DNA from: Laspinema palackyanum D2c
Lineage (GTDB): Bacteria; Cyanobacteriota; Cyanobacteriia; Cyanobacteriales; Laspinemataceae
DNA: 64,000 bases
Direction: 5' to 3'
Assembly: GCF_025370875.1 (NCBI RefSeq)
Contig: NZ_JAMXFD010000001.1
Span: forward strand, 594,701 to 658,700
The translations under genes and the position numbers were made by a program. Below, piece after piece: positions 26,106-37,372 of this stretch. The notes beneath the pieces are model-generated. The model saw only the letters and a list, made by a program, of their open reading frames with translations, was not told the DNA's origin and ran no database searches. The first letter of the stretch is position 1; each line of letters begins with the position of its first letter.

Positions 26106-27875
26106 ATGAATCAAATTCAGGCAATTTCTATGACTCAATCCGGACAACAAGCGACCTTTCTCTATCAACAAGCTCAAAGGCATCTCCAGCAAGGAAATTC
26201 CCACCAGGCAAGGTTACTTTTTCAGGAAAGCATCAAACTCCAGCCGGATTTTGCCCTCAGCTACCAAGGGTTAGGAGATATTTGGCGATCGCAAGGCAAA
26301 CTGTCCCCCTCTGTGCGATGTTATCTGAAAGTCCTAGAACTCCAACCGGATTTAATTTCAGCAGATTTTTTCCTGGATTTAGGCAGTGAACTTGCTGAGT
26401 CTAACCAGATAGATGAGGCAATAATATGTTATAATCAAGCCTTAAAAATTGACCAATATCATACAAAATCTTACTTAAATCTGGGGGTAATGTGGCGAAA
26501 AAAAGGGGAGTTAAGTAAAGCGATCGCCTTATATCAACAAGCACTGGCGTTGCAGCCCAACCTACATTCTGCCTATTTTAACTTAGGCAATGTCTTTTTA
26601 GAACAAGACCGACTGGATGAGGCAATTGTGGCCTATCTTGAAACTTTAATGAGTCAACCCGATTTTGAATCCGCTTATCTCAATTTAGGACAAGCCTTAA
26701 TTCGCAAAAATCGCATAGAAGAGGGGTTAGCCTGTGGGATTCATCTCATCACCAACTCGCTACTCACAGAGTTTATCACCGATGTCTCGGATGCGGCTAT
26801 CTCTTCAAAATTTACCACTTACCGCTCTAGTAAATTTATAGAAATTAATCTCAAAAGTTCAGTCAAGCTTTTGCCACCTAAAACCTCGGAGGAGAAACTT
26901 CATTCCTCTTTTAATTGGCCGGTTTATCACAATCCCGAAACATTTGTCACCAGCATTCCTTCCGGACAGGCTTGGGGGGATTCCTACTCCACCGCAGTGA
27001 TTAACGCAGAGGGTCGTTTTATCGATGAACTCTGTCAAGGCAGCGCCTCAACCCTGGCCATTTCTGAAAAATTACCCCCAGCCACTCCTTTAGAAGGAAC
27101 GACGGCCTTTTTATCCGTGCGAGGAGGGAACACTTACTATCATTGGATGGCGGATTTATTGCCCAGGTTAAAGTTATTACAGTTAGCAGGCATTCAATTA
27201 GAATGGATTAATTTTTTTGTAGTCAATAGCTGTCATTTAGCCTATCAGCGAGAAAGTTTGACTCTGCTGGACATACCCCCTCACAAAATTATCGAGAATT
27301 CTAAATTACCCCATATCACAGCCCCAAACTTAGTGGTTCCGTCTTTACCCGGAGACGTGGGATTAATGTCTCCCTGGACTTGTCAGTTTCTCCGAGAGGC
27401 ATTTTTAGACAAAGTAGCAACCCCGGGACTGCAAACCCCCGCACGCATCTATATCAGTCGTCGCCATGCCCGTTATCGCCGTATCCTCAATGAAGAGGAG
27501 ACGATCGCCCGATTATCCCCCTACGGTTTCGTTCCCATTGTCCTAGAATCCCTCTCCTTTCTCGAACAAGTCGCCTTATTTGCCAATGCTAAAGCCATTA
27601 TCGCCCCTCATGGGGCCGGATTAACCAATACAGTCTTTTGCAATCCCGGAACTCAACTGATAGAAATTTTCTCACCCGATATGGTGTCAGTGAACTACTG
27701 GCTCGTTAGCAATATTATGGGCTTAGACTATTCTTATTTAATCGGAGAAAGCTTAGACGAGTATAAAACTCCCACATCAATCCCAAGACGGTATTACAAT
27801 CATCCCCTCTACGAAGATATAGTGGTCAATCTCGATTCCTTGGTACATCTGATGCACTTTTCAGGAATGATTTAG
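26106..27875 (+). CDS. TPR-repeat protein fused to a GT61 (DUF563) glycosyltransferase
   Basis: 589 residues. Residues 20-210 hold about five TPR units (for example AISMTQSGQQATFLYQQAQR, PNLHSAYFNLGNVFLEQDRL). Residues 280-580 are a GT61-type catalytic domain with FLSVRGGNTYYHWMADLLPR, ARIYISRRHARYRRILNEEE, and IIAPHGAGLTNTVFCNPG with the family's HGAG. No signal peptide is visible, so it acts in the cytoplasm, probably decorating an extracellular polysaccharide or a protein bound by the TPRs. It begins about 100 bases after the DUF1537 gene on the same strand and may share its transcript. Confidence 0.85.
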   Translation: MNQIQAISMTQSGQQATFLYQQAQRHLQQGNSHQARLLFQESIKLQPDFALSYQGLGDIWRSQGKLSPSVRCYLKVLELQPDLISADFFLDLGSELAESNQIDEAIICYNQALKIDQYHTKSYLNLGVMWRKKGELSKAIALYQQALALQPNLHSAYFNLGNVFLEQDRLDEAIVAYLETLMSQPDFESAYLNLGQALIRKNRIEEGLACGIHLITNSLLTEFITDVSDAAISSKFTTYRSSKFIEINLKSSVKLLPPKTSEEKLHSSFNWPVYHNPETFVTSIPSGQAWGDSYSTAVINAEGRFIDELCQGSASTLAISEKLPPATPLEGTTAFLSVRGGNTYYHWMADLLPRLKLLQLAGIQLEWINFFVVNSCHLAYQRESLTLLDIPPHKIIENSKLPHITAPNLVVPSLPGDVGLMSPWTCQFLREAFLDKVATPGLQTPARIYISRRHARYRRILNEEETIARLSPYGFVPIVLESLSFLEQVALFANAKAIIAPHGAGLTNTVFCNPGTQLIEIFSPDMVSVNYWLVSNIMGLDYSYLIGESLDEYKTPTSIPRRYYNHPLYEDIVVNLDSLVHLMHFSGMI

Positions 27876-28056
27876 AACTGCAACCCTAAAGGCTGCCACA
27901 GGACCCATTGTTCAGGGTGACCCCAATCCGTGGCGATCGCCCCCAGGGAGAGCCACCCCACAATCCCCGACCGCTTAAGTCCCGTCAAATATGTTAAAAT
28001 CCATGCGGATCAAAAGTACAATCCCATTCACGGGATGGCAATAGGCAATATTTGGC

Positions 28057-28980
28057 ATGAGTTCTGATACGTCACTCTCTCCTATCGAATCAACCCAATC
28101 AACCGTTCCCCAGGAGGATCTGGCTGCCAACGCGGACCAGTCCATCCTGTCTGAACAGGTAGAGTCAAAAGAAACCCCTGCCGAGTCCACCGTTTCCGAA
28201 CAGGTAGAACCCAACGAAACCGAACCCGAAGCGATTTCCGAACTCAAGGCGATCGCCCCTAATGCACAAGTTCGCTTTAAAACCCAAGAGGACGGCACCC
28301 TGTTACTCCTATTGCCCAACGAAAGTAGCAGTAACGATGCCAATGCCACAACCCAGGTGACTTGGACCGAAATTTTGCAACAGATTCGGCAGCGCCTAAA
28401 TGCAGGCGATCGCTTTTGGCAAGCAGACACCCGGGTGCAGTTAATCGCCCAGGACCGCTTATTAGATGGTAGACAACTCCAGGCGATCGCCGAAGCACTC
28501 GCCGAATCTAAACTCAAACTAGAACGCATCGAAACCTCTCGTCGTCAAACCGCCGTTGCCGCCGTCACCGCTGGATACTCCGTCGAACAACGCACCACGG
28601 TTACTCCTTTTAATCCCAACCCCCTCGCCACAGGAAAAGCCCTCGCCGACCCCCTGTATCTGGAAACCACCGTGCGATCGGGCGTTGACATTCGTCATCC
28701 GGGTAACGTCGTCCTCGTCGGCGATGTCAACCCAGGGGGATCCATCATTGCCGATGGCGATATTCTGGTTTGGGGACGCTTGCGCGGACTGGCTCAAGCT
28801 GGTGCCAATGGCAACGAGCAATGTATCGTCATGGCACTCCAAATGGAACCCACCCAAATTCGGATCGCCGACTGGGTAGCGCGTGCACCCGAACCCCTCC
28901 CAGACTTTTATCCGGAAGTCGCCTACGTCTCTCCTGAAGGGATCCGAATTGCCAAAGCCGCTGATTTTTCTAAAGCCTAG
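28057..28980 (+). CDS. minC: Septum site-determining protein MinC
   Basis: 307 residues. The C-terminal beta-helix that binds MinD is clear: VRSGVDIRHPGNVVLVGDVN, PGGSIIADGDILVWGRLRGL, AQAGANGNEQCIVMALQMEP and TQIRIADW. The N-terminal FtsZ-inhibitory domain lies around 70-165. The first 65 residues are an acidic, Glu/Ser/Thr-rich extension (for example SEQVESKETPAESTVSEQVE) with an internal SEQVE repeat, not part of the usual fold. MinC stops FtsZ ring formation away from mid-cell together with MinD and MinE, encoded just downstream. Confidence 0.95.
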   Translation: MSSDTSLSPIESTQSTVPQEDLAANADQSILSEQVESKETPAESTVSEQVEPNETEPEAISELKAIAPNAQVRFKTQEDGTLLLLLPNESSSNDANATTQVTWTEILQQIRQRLNAGDRFWQADTRVQLIAQDRLLDGRQLQAIAEALAESKLKLERIETSRRQTAVAAVTAGYSVEQRTTVTPFNPNPLATGKALADPLYLETTVRSGVDIRHPGNVVLVGDVNPGGSIIADGDILVWGRLRGLAQAGANGNEQCIVMALQMEPTQIRIADWVARAPEPLPDFYPEVAYVSPEGIRIAKAADFSKA

Positions 28981-29173
28981 TTGGAATTAAAATCCTAAGC
29001 GATCGCATTCCACTCAACCAAGGGTTCCGCGATCGTGCTAAATTAAATCGGCTCGTTCGATCATGACAGCCTTCCAAAAGGTCCGTCGCTTTGCCTCTCT
29101 TCTTTTAAGATCCCGGAGAGTCAGACATACCAACCGATCCACTAGCAGTTACTTGTAGAGTCGTCTTCATTAC

Positions 29174-29971
29174 ATGAGTCGCATTATAGTCGTCACATCG
29201 GGTAAAGGGGGAGTGGGCAAAACCACCACCACAGCCAATCTAGGTATGGCTCTAGCCAAACGGGGTCGCAATGTTGCTGTCGTGGATGCCGATTTCGGCC
29301 TGCGAAATTTAGACTTGCTTCTGGGATTGGAAAACCGGATCGTCTACACTGCCGTCGAGGTGCTCGCCGGTCAATGTCGGTTAGAGCAGGCATTAGTCAA
29401 AGATAAGCGGCAGCCCAAACTCTCATTATTACCGGCAGCCCAAAACCGCATGAAAGATGTGGTTACCGCCGATCAGATGAAGCAAATTGTCGCCCAATTA
29501 GTCGGAAAGTATGACTACATTGTGATCGACTCTCCCGCTGGGATTGAGATGGGCTTTCAAAATGCGATCGCCGCCGCCACCGAAGCCATCATCGTCACCA
29601 CCCCCGAAATCGCCGCCGTTCGCGATGCCGATCGCGTGGTAGGCTTGCTCGAAGCCAATGGGGTCAAGAAAATTAACCTCATTGTCAACCGCATCAAACC
29701 CGCAATGGTCGAAGCCAATGATATGATGTCTGTCGAGGACGTCCAGGAAATTCTCGCCGTTAACCTCATAGGGGTCATTCCCGACGATGAACGAGTGATT
29801 GTTTCCACCAATCGCGGCGAACCCTTAGTATTAGCTGATCAGCCCTCCGTGGCTGGAGTTGCCTTCGACAACATTGCTCGCCGCTTAGAAGGTGAAAAGG
29901 TTGATTTTCTCGATATGCGCGTTCCTCAAGAGAACTTTTTTAGCCGTCTGCGGAAACGGATTTTCGGGTAA
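29174..29971 (+). CDS. minD: Septum site-determining ATPase MinD
   Basis: 265 residues, the normal length. The deviant Walker A GKGGVGKTTTTANLG, VVDADFGLRNLDLLLG, IVIDSPAGIEMGFQNAI and the C-terminal amphipathic membrane-targeting helix (FFSRLRKRIFG) are all present. MinD binds ATP, dimerises on the membrane and recruits MinC; MinE triggers hydrolysis. It lies 193 bases after minC and 33 bases before minE, consistent with a minCDE operon. Confidence 0.98.
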   Translation: MSRIIVVTSGKGGVGKTTTTANLGMALAKRGRNVAVVDADFGLRNLDLLLGLENRIVYTAVEVLAGQCRLEQALVKDKRQPKLSLLPAAQNRMKDVVTADQMKQIVAQLVGKYDYIVIDSPAGIEMGFQNAIAAATEAIIVTTPEIAAVRDADRVVGLLEANGVKKINLIVNRIKPAMVEANDMMSVEDVQEILAVNLIGVIPDDERVIVSTNRGEPLVLADQPSVAGVAFDNIARRLEGEKVDFLDMRVPQENFFSRLRKRIFG

Positions 29972-30004
29972 GATAATGTAAGGCTCTACCACACCCCAAG
30001 CACC

Positions 30005-30364
30005 ATGATTAGCGAACTTATCGAAAGACTTTTCCCTCGAACTGGCGACGACAATAGTCGTGAGGAGGTCAAGCGTCGTCTGAAACTGGTGCTGGCTCAC
30101 GATCGCGCTGACCTCGACCCGGATACCGTCGAGGCAATGCGAAAGGAAATACTCCAGGTGGTCTCTCGCTACGTCGAACTCGACCTCGAAGGGTTGGATA
30201 TTTCCCTGGAAAACAACCAGCGTGCCACAGCCTTAATTGCTAATCTCCCCATCCGCAGAGTCAAAGAGGAAAACTCATCCCCCCCACCCCCCTCATCTCC
30301 CGAATCCCCCCCATCCCCCCCATCTCCCGAATCTACCCTATCCCCCGAATCTACCCCCTCCTAA
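30005..30364 (+). CDS. minE: Cell division topological specificity factor MinE, with Pro/Ser-rich tail
   Basis: 119 residues. The core ([82 protein letters not shown]) is complete by about residue 86. The remaining 33 residues are low-complexity Pro/Ser/Glu with repeated SPES and PPSPPSP units, longer than the usual tail. The DNA there is a repetitive CCCCC-ATCTCCCGAAT tract, so length may vary between strains. A terminator follows at 30419-30450. Confidence 0.95.
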   Translation: MISELIERLFPRTGDDNSREEVKRRLKLVLAHDRADLDPDTVEAMRKEILQVVSRYVELDLEGLDISLENNQRATALIANLPIRRVKEENSSPPPPSSPESPPSPPSPESTLSPESTPS

Positions 30365-30418
30365 TCTCAACCTCTCCCTATTCCAATGGGCGATCGCATC
30401 CCCCTCCCAGTTGGCCTC

Positions 30419-30450
30419 TTGATAGAGACCCGCTTTTTTTTAGTCTCTAT
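30419..30450 (+). terminator. Terminator after minE
   Basis: TGATAGAGAC and GTCTCTATCA are 10-base arms. The T8 run lies in the loop rather than after the stem, so termination strength is uncertain. Confidence 0.55.
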
Positions 30451-30565
30451 CAGCAGGATTCATGATTCTCTATCTTCTTCCCATCCTGTTAGCTTCTGAT
30501 CACAGTCTTGACCCACATCCTCCCCTCCCAAATTCCCCTGATAGAGCACCTCTGGCAGCAGTCTG

Positions 30566-30604
30566 AGCAGAGAATTGAGGAGTGGGAGCAAGATGCTCCC
30601 TACT
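30566..30604 (+). repeat. Direct repeat with palindromic core GGGAGCAAGATGCTCCC, copy 1
   Basis: GAGCAGAGAATTGAGGAGT is followed by the 17-base palindrome GGGAGCAAGATGCTCCC and TACT. A second copy lies at 30881-30920 with the centre inverted (GGGAGCATCTTGCTCCC). Confidence 0.7.
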
Positions 30605-30880
30605 CCTGACTCCTGCTGTCACAGTCTTTACCCAACTTCGCACCGAATTAGGATAAAAACCTGGGTTCTTGTCCGAGCCACCTCATCCTGTAGCAATGCT
30701 CCAAAAGCGGATTCAGTCTCGGGATGGAGATTTAACCCGATTTGAACTCAGCAGAACCCATCCATTCAGGCCAGCATTGGGTAGGCTTCTTCTCTCAACT
30801 TTAAACGAATTTCAGCCTGAGATCTAGGATCCGGTGGATTCATAAATCATCAACGTATAGCGAGTCTCTCTCCATCATTC

Positions 30881-30955
30881 TGAGAAGAAAATTAAGGAGT
30901 GGGAGCATCTTGCTCCCTACTGCTAATTGGGAGCAAGATGCTCCCACGGACAAAA
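30881..30955 (+). repeat. Direct/inverted repeat, copy 2 plus a third palindrome
   Basis: GAGAAGAAAATTAAGGAGT then GGGAGCATCTTGCTCCC and TACT, matching copy 1, followed within 15 bases by another GGGAGCAAGATGCTCCC (30939-30955). The two palindromes can pair with each other or fold singly. Confidence 0.7.
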
Positions 30956-32056
30956 CTGTAAGCGAATAACAGCGGGAATCGCTATATTGAGGGCTAAAAC
31001 TCAATAAAAATTGGCCTCAGTTCTATTAAGTTGAGAGGACCCTCCAAAATCCGAGGGACAAAAGGTTTTTAAAAGTGGCCACAGGGTAGGTGAGCATTCT
31101 TTCTATAGCTACCCTCTTTTCCCTTTAAGATGAGCCTATTTAATCCACAGACAGTTCTCAACAACATCCTTAAACCCTCCCCTTTTTATTTCTCGTCTTA
31201 CCCGGATTTTTTAAAGATTCTGTGAAGACTTTAAATCACCCCTTCGATGGACATAGGTGGACATTAAACTAAGCCGGGGCAATTCCCAGAGGCCCTGTCC
31301 TCCATTTTGTAAAGTTTTGATGTTGCTATTATATTTTTTTTGTAAAGTTAAGACCGAAAAACTCTAGCGTGCAACTCCGTATTTTCCCGGAAATATGAAG
31401 AAAAGTAAACTTTTCCAGACCAATTTTTTTTTTCCTTAAAAGGACACTCCCTCAAAGCCTTCTCAATCCAAGGTTTGAACTGAAATCCCTCAAGTGGGGA
31501 TAGTTTAAGTTACGATCGAGGTGGGAAACAATTCACCCAACCTTTAATTCTCAATCTCAATCCACAAAGGGTGTGTCAACAGGTATCCCAGGTTTCTGTG
31601 AGTTGCCACACATACTATCTGATGCTTCCACTTTTACTGTCTACCTGGCTCCTGATGGGTTTGGGGGTAGATGAACCCAACATCAAACTCTGCTGGTCCG
31701 ATTGGCATCAACCCCAACTGGATCACCCCTCATCTTCTCATCCGTACATCGAAGAACCCATTTCTTCCCACTATCGCGGCAGTGCTAGGGATCGCGATTA
31801 ACTCGCCTGTTTTGCCCCATTTCGGTCTCGTTCCGTCGAGTATCACTGTCACAATCCCACAGGTTAACCCCTTTTTCCACCGGCCATCTCTCTAAAACTG
31901 GAGGGTTAGAATCGGTTGACTCTGACATCAGATCCGAATGATAACTGGGTCAAGCCCGCTAACCTTTCTACATTCTTAAATTTTCAGTAAATCTATTGAG
32001 TTTGAGGTACACTAAAATTAACCCAAATTTGAGTCATCTATTCCCCAACCCTGATC

Positions 32057-32953
32057 ATGAATCTTTACAGAAACTTTACAATTGGATCAGCAGTTACATC
32101 AATCGCTGCTATCACGCTCTTGAGCCCCTCGGCTATAGCGTTTACGATTACTCCCAACAATCATAAAGACCTGTTGTTGGAGGCACTGCTTGGCACAACC
32201 TATGGATTGAGTAATTTCTCAATGGAGATTAAAGCCAATTCAACAAAAATGGGTTTAGAAGCCATAGGTTTATTTGAAAATGACCCATTTGGCTTAGGTT
32301 CAGGCATCGTTTTAAGTACGGGTCGAGTGAAGGCAATACCAGGCGAAAATACCCGAGATGGCCAACTCCTCCCCTCGGATGATAGCTCTCCTCACGACCT
32401 GAGTACCGCTTTTATCTCTTCAGGCAGCCCTGACTCCCTTTCTCTACAAATTAGCTTTGATGCTGACCAGACTGCCAGTAAGTTGTTCTTTCAATATGTG
32501 TTTGGTTCTGAGGAATTTGTCGAATTTGGAGGGGATAAATTTAATGATTCCTTTGAGTTGTTGCTTAACGGAATCAATCTAGCCAAGCTGAGTGATGGTC
32601 AAAATGTCACGATTAATAATCTAGTGCCTAACCCGGCTGGGCCTTTTCACCGGGACTATATCAACAATCCGGCTGGACCTGGTATCTTAACTAAACTGGA
32701 TGGCTTTACCCGAGCCCTGACCTTTGAGGGACTGCTGCGGCAAAATGCCCCAAATACCCTCACGATTAATATCAAAGATGTCGAGGATGGCCGACTGGAT
32801 TCTGCTGTTTTCTTGAAGGGGGGGTCTTTGGGAACGGCCCTACTCCCGGACCCGGAGAAAGTGCCGGAACCGGGTTTGGCGATCGCCTCCTTGGTTATGG
32901 GGGGTCTCATCCTCCGCAAGGGTCGCAAATCCTCCTCCCGTTCCCGGGACTAA
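32057..32953 (+). CDS. Exported choice-of-anchor L domain protein with PEP-CTERM tail
   Basis: 298 residues with an N-terminal signal peptide (to about SPSAIA). The mature part contains GSGIVLSTGR, LSLQISFDADQTASKLFFQYVF, GSEEFVEFGGDKFNDSFELLLNG and NTLTINIKDVEDGRLDSAVFLKGG, the choice-of-anchor L pattern of secreted surface proteins. The C-terminus VPEPGLAIASLVMGGLILRK followed by basic residues is a PEP-CTERM sorting signal, recognised by exosortase. It is a single gene with no exosortase nearby. Role unknown; probably cell surface or matrix. Confidence 0.88.
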   Translation: MNLYRNFTIGSAVTSIAAITLLSPSAIAFTITPNNHKDLLLEALLGTTYGLSNFSMEIKANSTKMGLEAIGLFENDPFGLGSGIVLSTGRVKAIPGENTRDGQLLPSDDSSPHDLSTAFISSGSPDSLSLQISFDADQTASKLFFQYVFGSEEFVEFGGDKFNDSFELLLNGINLAKLSDGQNVTINNLVPNPAGPFHRDYINNPAGPGILTKLDGFTRALTFEGLLRQNAPNTLTINIKDVEDGRLDSAVFLKGGSLGTALLPDPEKVPEPGLAIASLVMGGLILRKGRKSSSRSRD

Positions 32954-34880
<1,927 letters not shown>

Positions 34881-34901
34881 TTGCTCCAACGCGCGCTCTT
34901 G

Positions 34902-34939
34902 CTAGTGGTTAATAACCGTTAGACGCTATTAACCATTAG
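34902..34939 (+). repeat. Hairpin between atpD and atpC
   Basis: CTAGTGGTTAATA and TATTAACCATTAG are 13-base arms with one mismatch (G/A) around a 12-base loop. There is no T-run, so it is more likely an mRNA-stability or processing element than a terminator. Confidence 0.6.
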
Positions 34940-34984
34940 CTCGGGTCAATTCGCGAGTAACTCTTGACAATTGAAAACTGGAAT

Positions 34985-35392
34985 ATGACATTAACGGTTC
35001 GCGTGATTTCCCCAGATAAAACGGTCTGGGACTCTAAGGCTGAGGAAGTGATTCTGCCAAGTACCACAGGGCAACTGGGTATTCTCAGCGAACACGCTCC
35101 TTTGCTAACTGCCCTCGATGTGGGTGTAATGCGGGTTCGTGCCGATAAAGATTGGGTGGCGATCGCCCTGATGGGTGGTTTTGCTGAAGTGGAGCAAAAC
35201 GAAGTCACAATCTTGGTTAACGGTGCTGAACAGGGCGACAAAATTAACCTAGAAGAAGCTAAAAAAGCTTATTCAGAAGCAGAAACCCGTCTGAATAGCT
35301 CGACCACGGGTAGCCGTCAAGAGCAAATTCAGGCCAAACAAGCCCTTAAACGAGCTAGAGCTCGGGTCCAAGCCGCAGGCGGCATGGTTTAA
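34985..35392 (+). CDS. atpC: ATP synthase F1 subunit epsilon
   Basis: The frame opens at a TTG (34964), but the ATG at 34985 ([20 protein letters not shown]) is the conserved start (135 residues). The N-terminal beta-sandwich includes [21 protein letters not shown], and the C-terminal helical hairpin ([13 protein letters not shown]...[13 protein letters not shown]) regulates ATP hydrolysis. It is 104 bases after atpD on the same strand and ends before a clear terminator. Confidence 0.97.
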   Translation: MTLTVRVISPDKTVWDSKAEEVILPSTTGQLGILSEHAPLLTALDVGVMRVRADKDWVAIALMGGFAEVEQNEVTILVNGAEQGDKINLEEAKKAYSEAETRLNSSTTGSRQEQIQAKQALKRARARVQAAGGMV

Positions 35393-35430
35393 CAGCTTAA
35401 CGGTTTAACTGATTCAATCAAAATCGATTG

Positions 35431-35482
35431 GGGTGAAGGCAGCAACAGTGATGACTGGCTGCTTCACCCTTCACCTTTTTTA
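35431..35482 (+). terminator. Terminator of the atpD-atpC operon
   Basis: GGGTGAAGGCAGC pairs with GCTGCTTCACCC (one bulged G) around a 14-base loop, followed by TTCACCTTTTTTAT. Confidence 0.8.
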
Positions 35483-35491
35483 TACCCTAAA

Positions 35492-35797
35492 TTAGACTCC
35501 CACACTGTCGAGTAAAGGCTGAATCGTCTCCCAAGTCAGTCCTTGTTCAATATAGTCGGGGTTTTCTGGATTTAAGGGACTTTTGATGCGATCGATTTTA
35601 ATAATTTTACCCGAGTCCGGTAAGATTGGCACATCGGGATCGAAAGCTGTGGGACGGGTTAAAGAACTGGAAAATCCCTTAAAAATTGTAATTTCATCGA
35701 GTTCTTGATCAATTTCTGCCGTCACAATCAAGACTTCCTGGGGACGTTTTTGAGTATATTTTTCGAGACGTTGACCCGCAGAGGGAGTGATTGCCAT
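35492..35797 (-). CDS. Conserved cyanobacterial protein of unknown function
   Basis: 101 residues, MAITPSAGQRLEKYTQKRPQ, then EVLIVTAEIDQELDEITIFKG, SSSLTRPTAFDPDVPILP and a C-terminal EQGLTWETIQPLL. The alternation suggests a small beta-rich protein. It is soluble, with no signal peptide. I recall similar short proteins in cyanobacteria and plastids but cannot name a function. It is encoded convergently to atpC, downstream of the DUF3177 gene. Confidence 0.65.
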   Translation of the reverse strand: MAITPSAGQRLEKYTQKRPQEVLIVTAEIDQELDEITIFKGFSSSLTRPTAFDPDVPILPDSGKIIKIDRIKSPLNPENPDYIEQGLTWETIQPLLDSVGV

Positions 35798-35914
35798 CGT
35801 TCAAGTTTCAGTCGAGTTGAACATCAGTGGAGTTTTCAGAATCATCTTGAGGTGAGCGCCAGGGGAAAAATCGCCCCTTGCGCTACAACTCGGTCCAAAC
35901 CAGCCAAAACAGCA

Positions 35915-36514
35915 TTATTGACCTGTTGCCGATCGCCCTTGCTTACCCAGACGAATCAGGACAAAGTAAGCAAAACAAACCACATAAATCACTAAACCCA
36001 CCAGTCCCCAAAACCCTAATAAACTGGCGTCGCCATTGGGATGTAAAATTTGTTTAAAACCCCAGGGGGGATCGAGCCAAACTCGGCAGGAAGCGTTATT
36101 TAGGAGTGCCGATTGATTAGAGAAGGCACAACCTAAAAAGGGGATTTGAATTAAAGTGCCGACTGCCATATAAATGGAAATCGCCCAACGCCAGGAGGTA
36201 AAAACTAGCTTTAACGGAGACTGGGGGCGATCGTCCAAATCTTCATTGAGATCGACCCAAAACCAGAGAGAAATCGGAATCAAAAAGCGAGCTGCGAACG
36301 CCGAAATAAAGCTCAGAGGCACTGCCCCAATCATCAGATAGACCGTAATGGCAAGTAAGCTTGAAACCCGCCAATAAATCATCATTAACCGCTGAATGGA
36401 ATCTGCATTCTGAGTCAAAGACCAGATTAGGAGAATCAGCGGAAGGATTACGGTAAATAAGACAGCTAGTCGGTAATCCATCCAGACTAGCGGTTGAAAC
36501 CAAGGTTGCTCCAT
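35915..36514 (-). CDS. DUF3177 membrane protein
   Basis: 199 residues from the ATG at 36514 (MEQPWFQPLVWMDYRLAVLF); an in-frame ATG at 36532 is also possible. About five membrane segments are visible, with landmarks FLIPISLWFWVDLNEDL and SWRWAISIYMAVGTLIQIPFLGCAF. It belongs to DUF3177, found across cyanobacteria and without known function. It lies in the membrane and is probably co-transcribed with the small protein downstream. Confidence 0.78.
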   Translation of the reverse strand: MEQPWFQPLVWMDYRLAVLFTVILPLILLIWSLTQNADSIQRLMMIYWRVSSLLAITVYLMIGAVPLSFISAFAARFLIPISLWFWVDLNEDLDDRPQSPLKLVFTSWRWAISIYMAVGTLIQIPFLGCAFSNQSALLNNASCRVWLDPPWGFKQILHPNGDASLLGFWGLVGLVIYVVCFAYFVLIRLGKQGRSATGQ

Positions 36515-36707
36515 TGTGGATTTGATGACCATCGAACGTTAGCATTGTACCGTTGGTTAAGAGACGACCCCGGGCGATCGGCTATTTTTAACACCAACAA
36601 GCAGAAGCAACTGGACCCTCTAGCTAGAGAGTTCCAGTTGCGAAAAAAAGAAATTGCAATCGAGGTTAAAGCCCTTTATCCAGAGTTATTCCCTTGCAAA
36701 CCCTCAT

Positions 36708-36929
36708 TTATTCATCATAGATCCGGCATTCAGCAGCATCCGGGTTGTCATCACAATACTTCTCTAATGAGCTCTTGGGTTTTTGTTGGCGCTGATGGGC
36801 GGCTTCTGCTTGCACTTCTTCAACCGCATCCCAGGCTGCCGCACACTCTTGGGAGTTAGATCCACTGGTGTCGCAGACAGCGCGGGCATTTTGAAGCTCT
36901 TGTTCGATTTGTTCTTTGATATTGCTCAT
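36708..36929 (-). CDS. cp12: CP12 Calvin-cycle regulator
   Basis: The longer frame starts at 36989, but the ATG at 36929 (MSNIKEQIEQELQNARAVCD) gives the normal 73-residue CP12. The N-terminal Cys pair (AVCDTSGSNSQECAAAWDAV), the AWDAVEEVQAEA helix and the C-terminal Cys pair with the GAPDH-binding end (KYCDDNPDAAECRIYDE) are all intact. In the dark the oxidised protein ties GAPDH and phosphoribulokinase into an inactive complex; in the light thioredoxin reduces it. No Calvin-cycle gene is adjacent. Confidence 0.95.
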   Translation of the reverse strand: MSNIKEQIEQELQNARAVCDTSGSNSQECAAAWDAVEEVQAEAAHQRQQKPKSSLEKYCDDNPDAAECRIYDE

Positions 36930-37372
36930 AGCTTTTGTTTTCTCAACAACTTTGGCACTTTTGGCACTATATTCAAGGTTTCCGCTCAATCTTAGCGCTA
37001 ACTTCTTTGAGTGGGTCTAGTAGAGGGCCCGGGACCAACAGGGGACCGCAGAAGGGGCCTGGTTTGGACAGAACGCTAATTTCTTTTACCAGAGATACAG
37101 GAAACCAGGTCGGTGTCATTGTATCCGTTGTTATTTTTTAAGATTCTGCGGTTGGACCCATTTCCCCCCCAGTAGATACTCTACTGTCTTATTCCCTAGA
37201 AATGTTAAATTATTTTAACACAAGCCTCGATAGCCTGGTTGATCGGAGCTTGGAGGGGGCGATCGCCACAGGTCAGTGGGTTCAGGTAGCCGCTTTAGGG
37301 CAGTTGGCCCCCCAAAATCCGCTAAAAAATAAATATCTTTAACATTCAAAGTTTGAGCAGTCTCGCAAAAAG
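36930..37372. other. Intergenic region upstream of cp12 and the FIST gene
   Basis: About 440 bases between divergent genes. A C/G-rich stretch (GGGCCCGGGACC near 37024) and an AT-rich stretch near 37200 are visible, but no gene or hairpin with a T-run. Confidence 0.5.

Larger units (their letters stand above)
30365..32056. other. 1.7 kb gene-poor region with repeats
   Basis: Apart from the terminator and the repeat copies at 30566-30604 and 30881-30955 I see no gene. Two overlapping plus-strand frames at 31571-31895 lack a ribosome-binding site and recognisable motifs. A few long T-runs are present (31331-31340, 31423-31435). It separates the min operon from the PEP-CTERM gene. Confidence 0.6.

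Noticed and set aside
31571..31895. Two overlapping plus-strand frames in the gene-poor region
   Set aside because: There is no ribosome-binding site and no domain; neither shows a convincing signal peptide or codon pattern, and two frames over the same bases are equally open.
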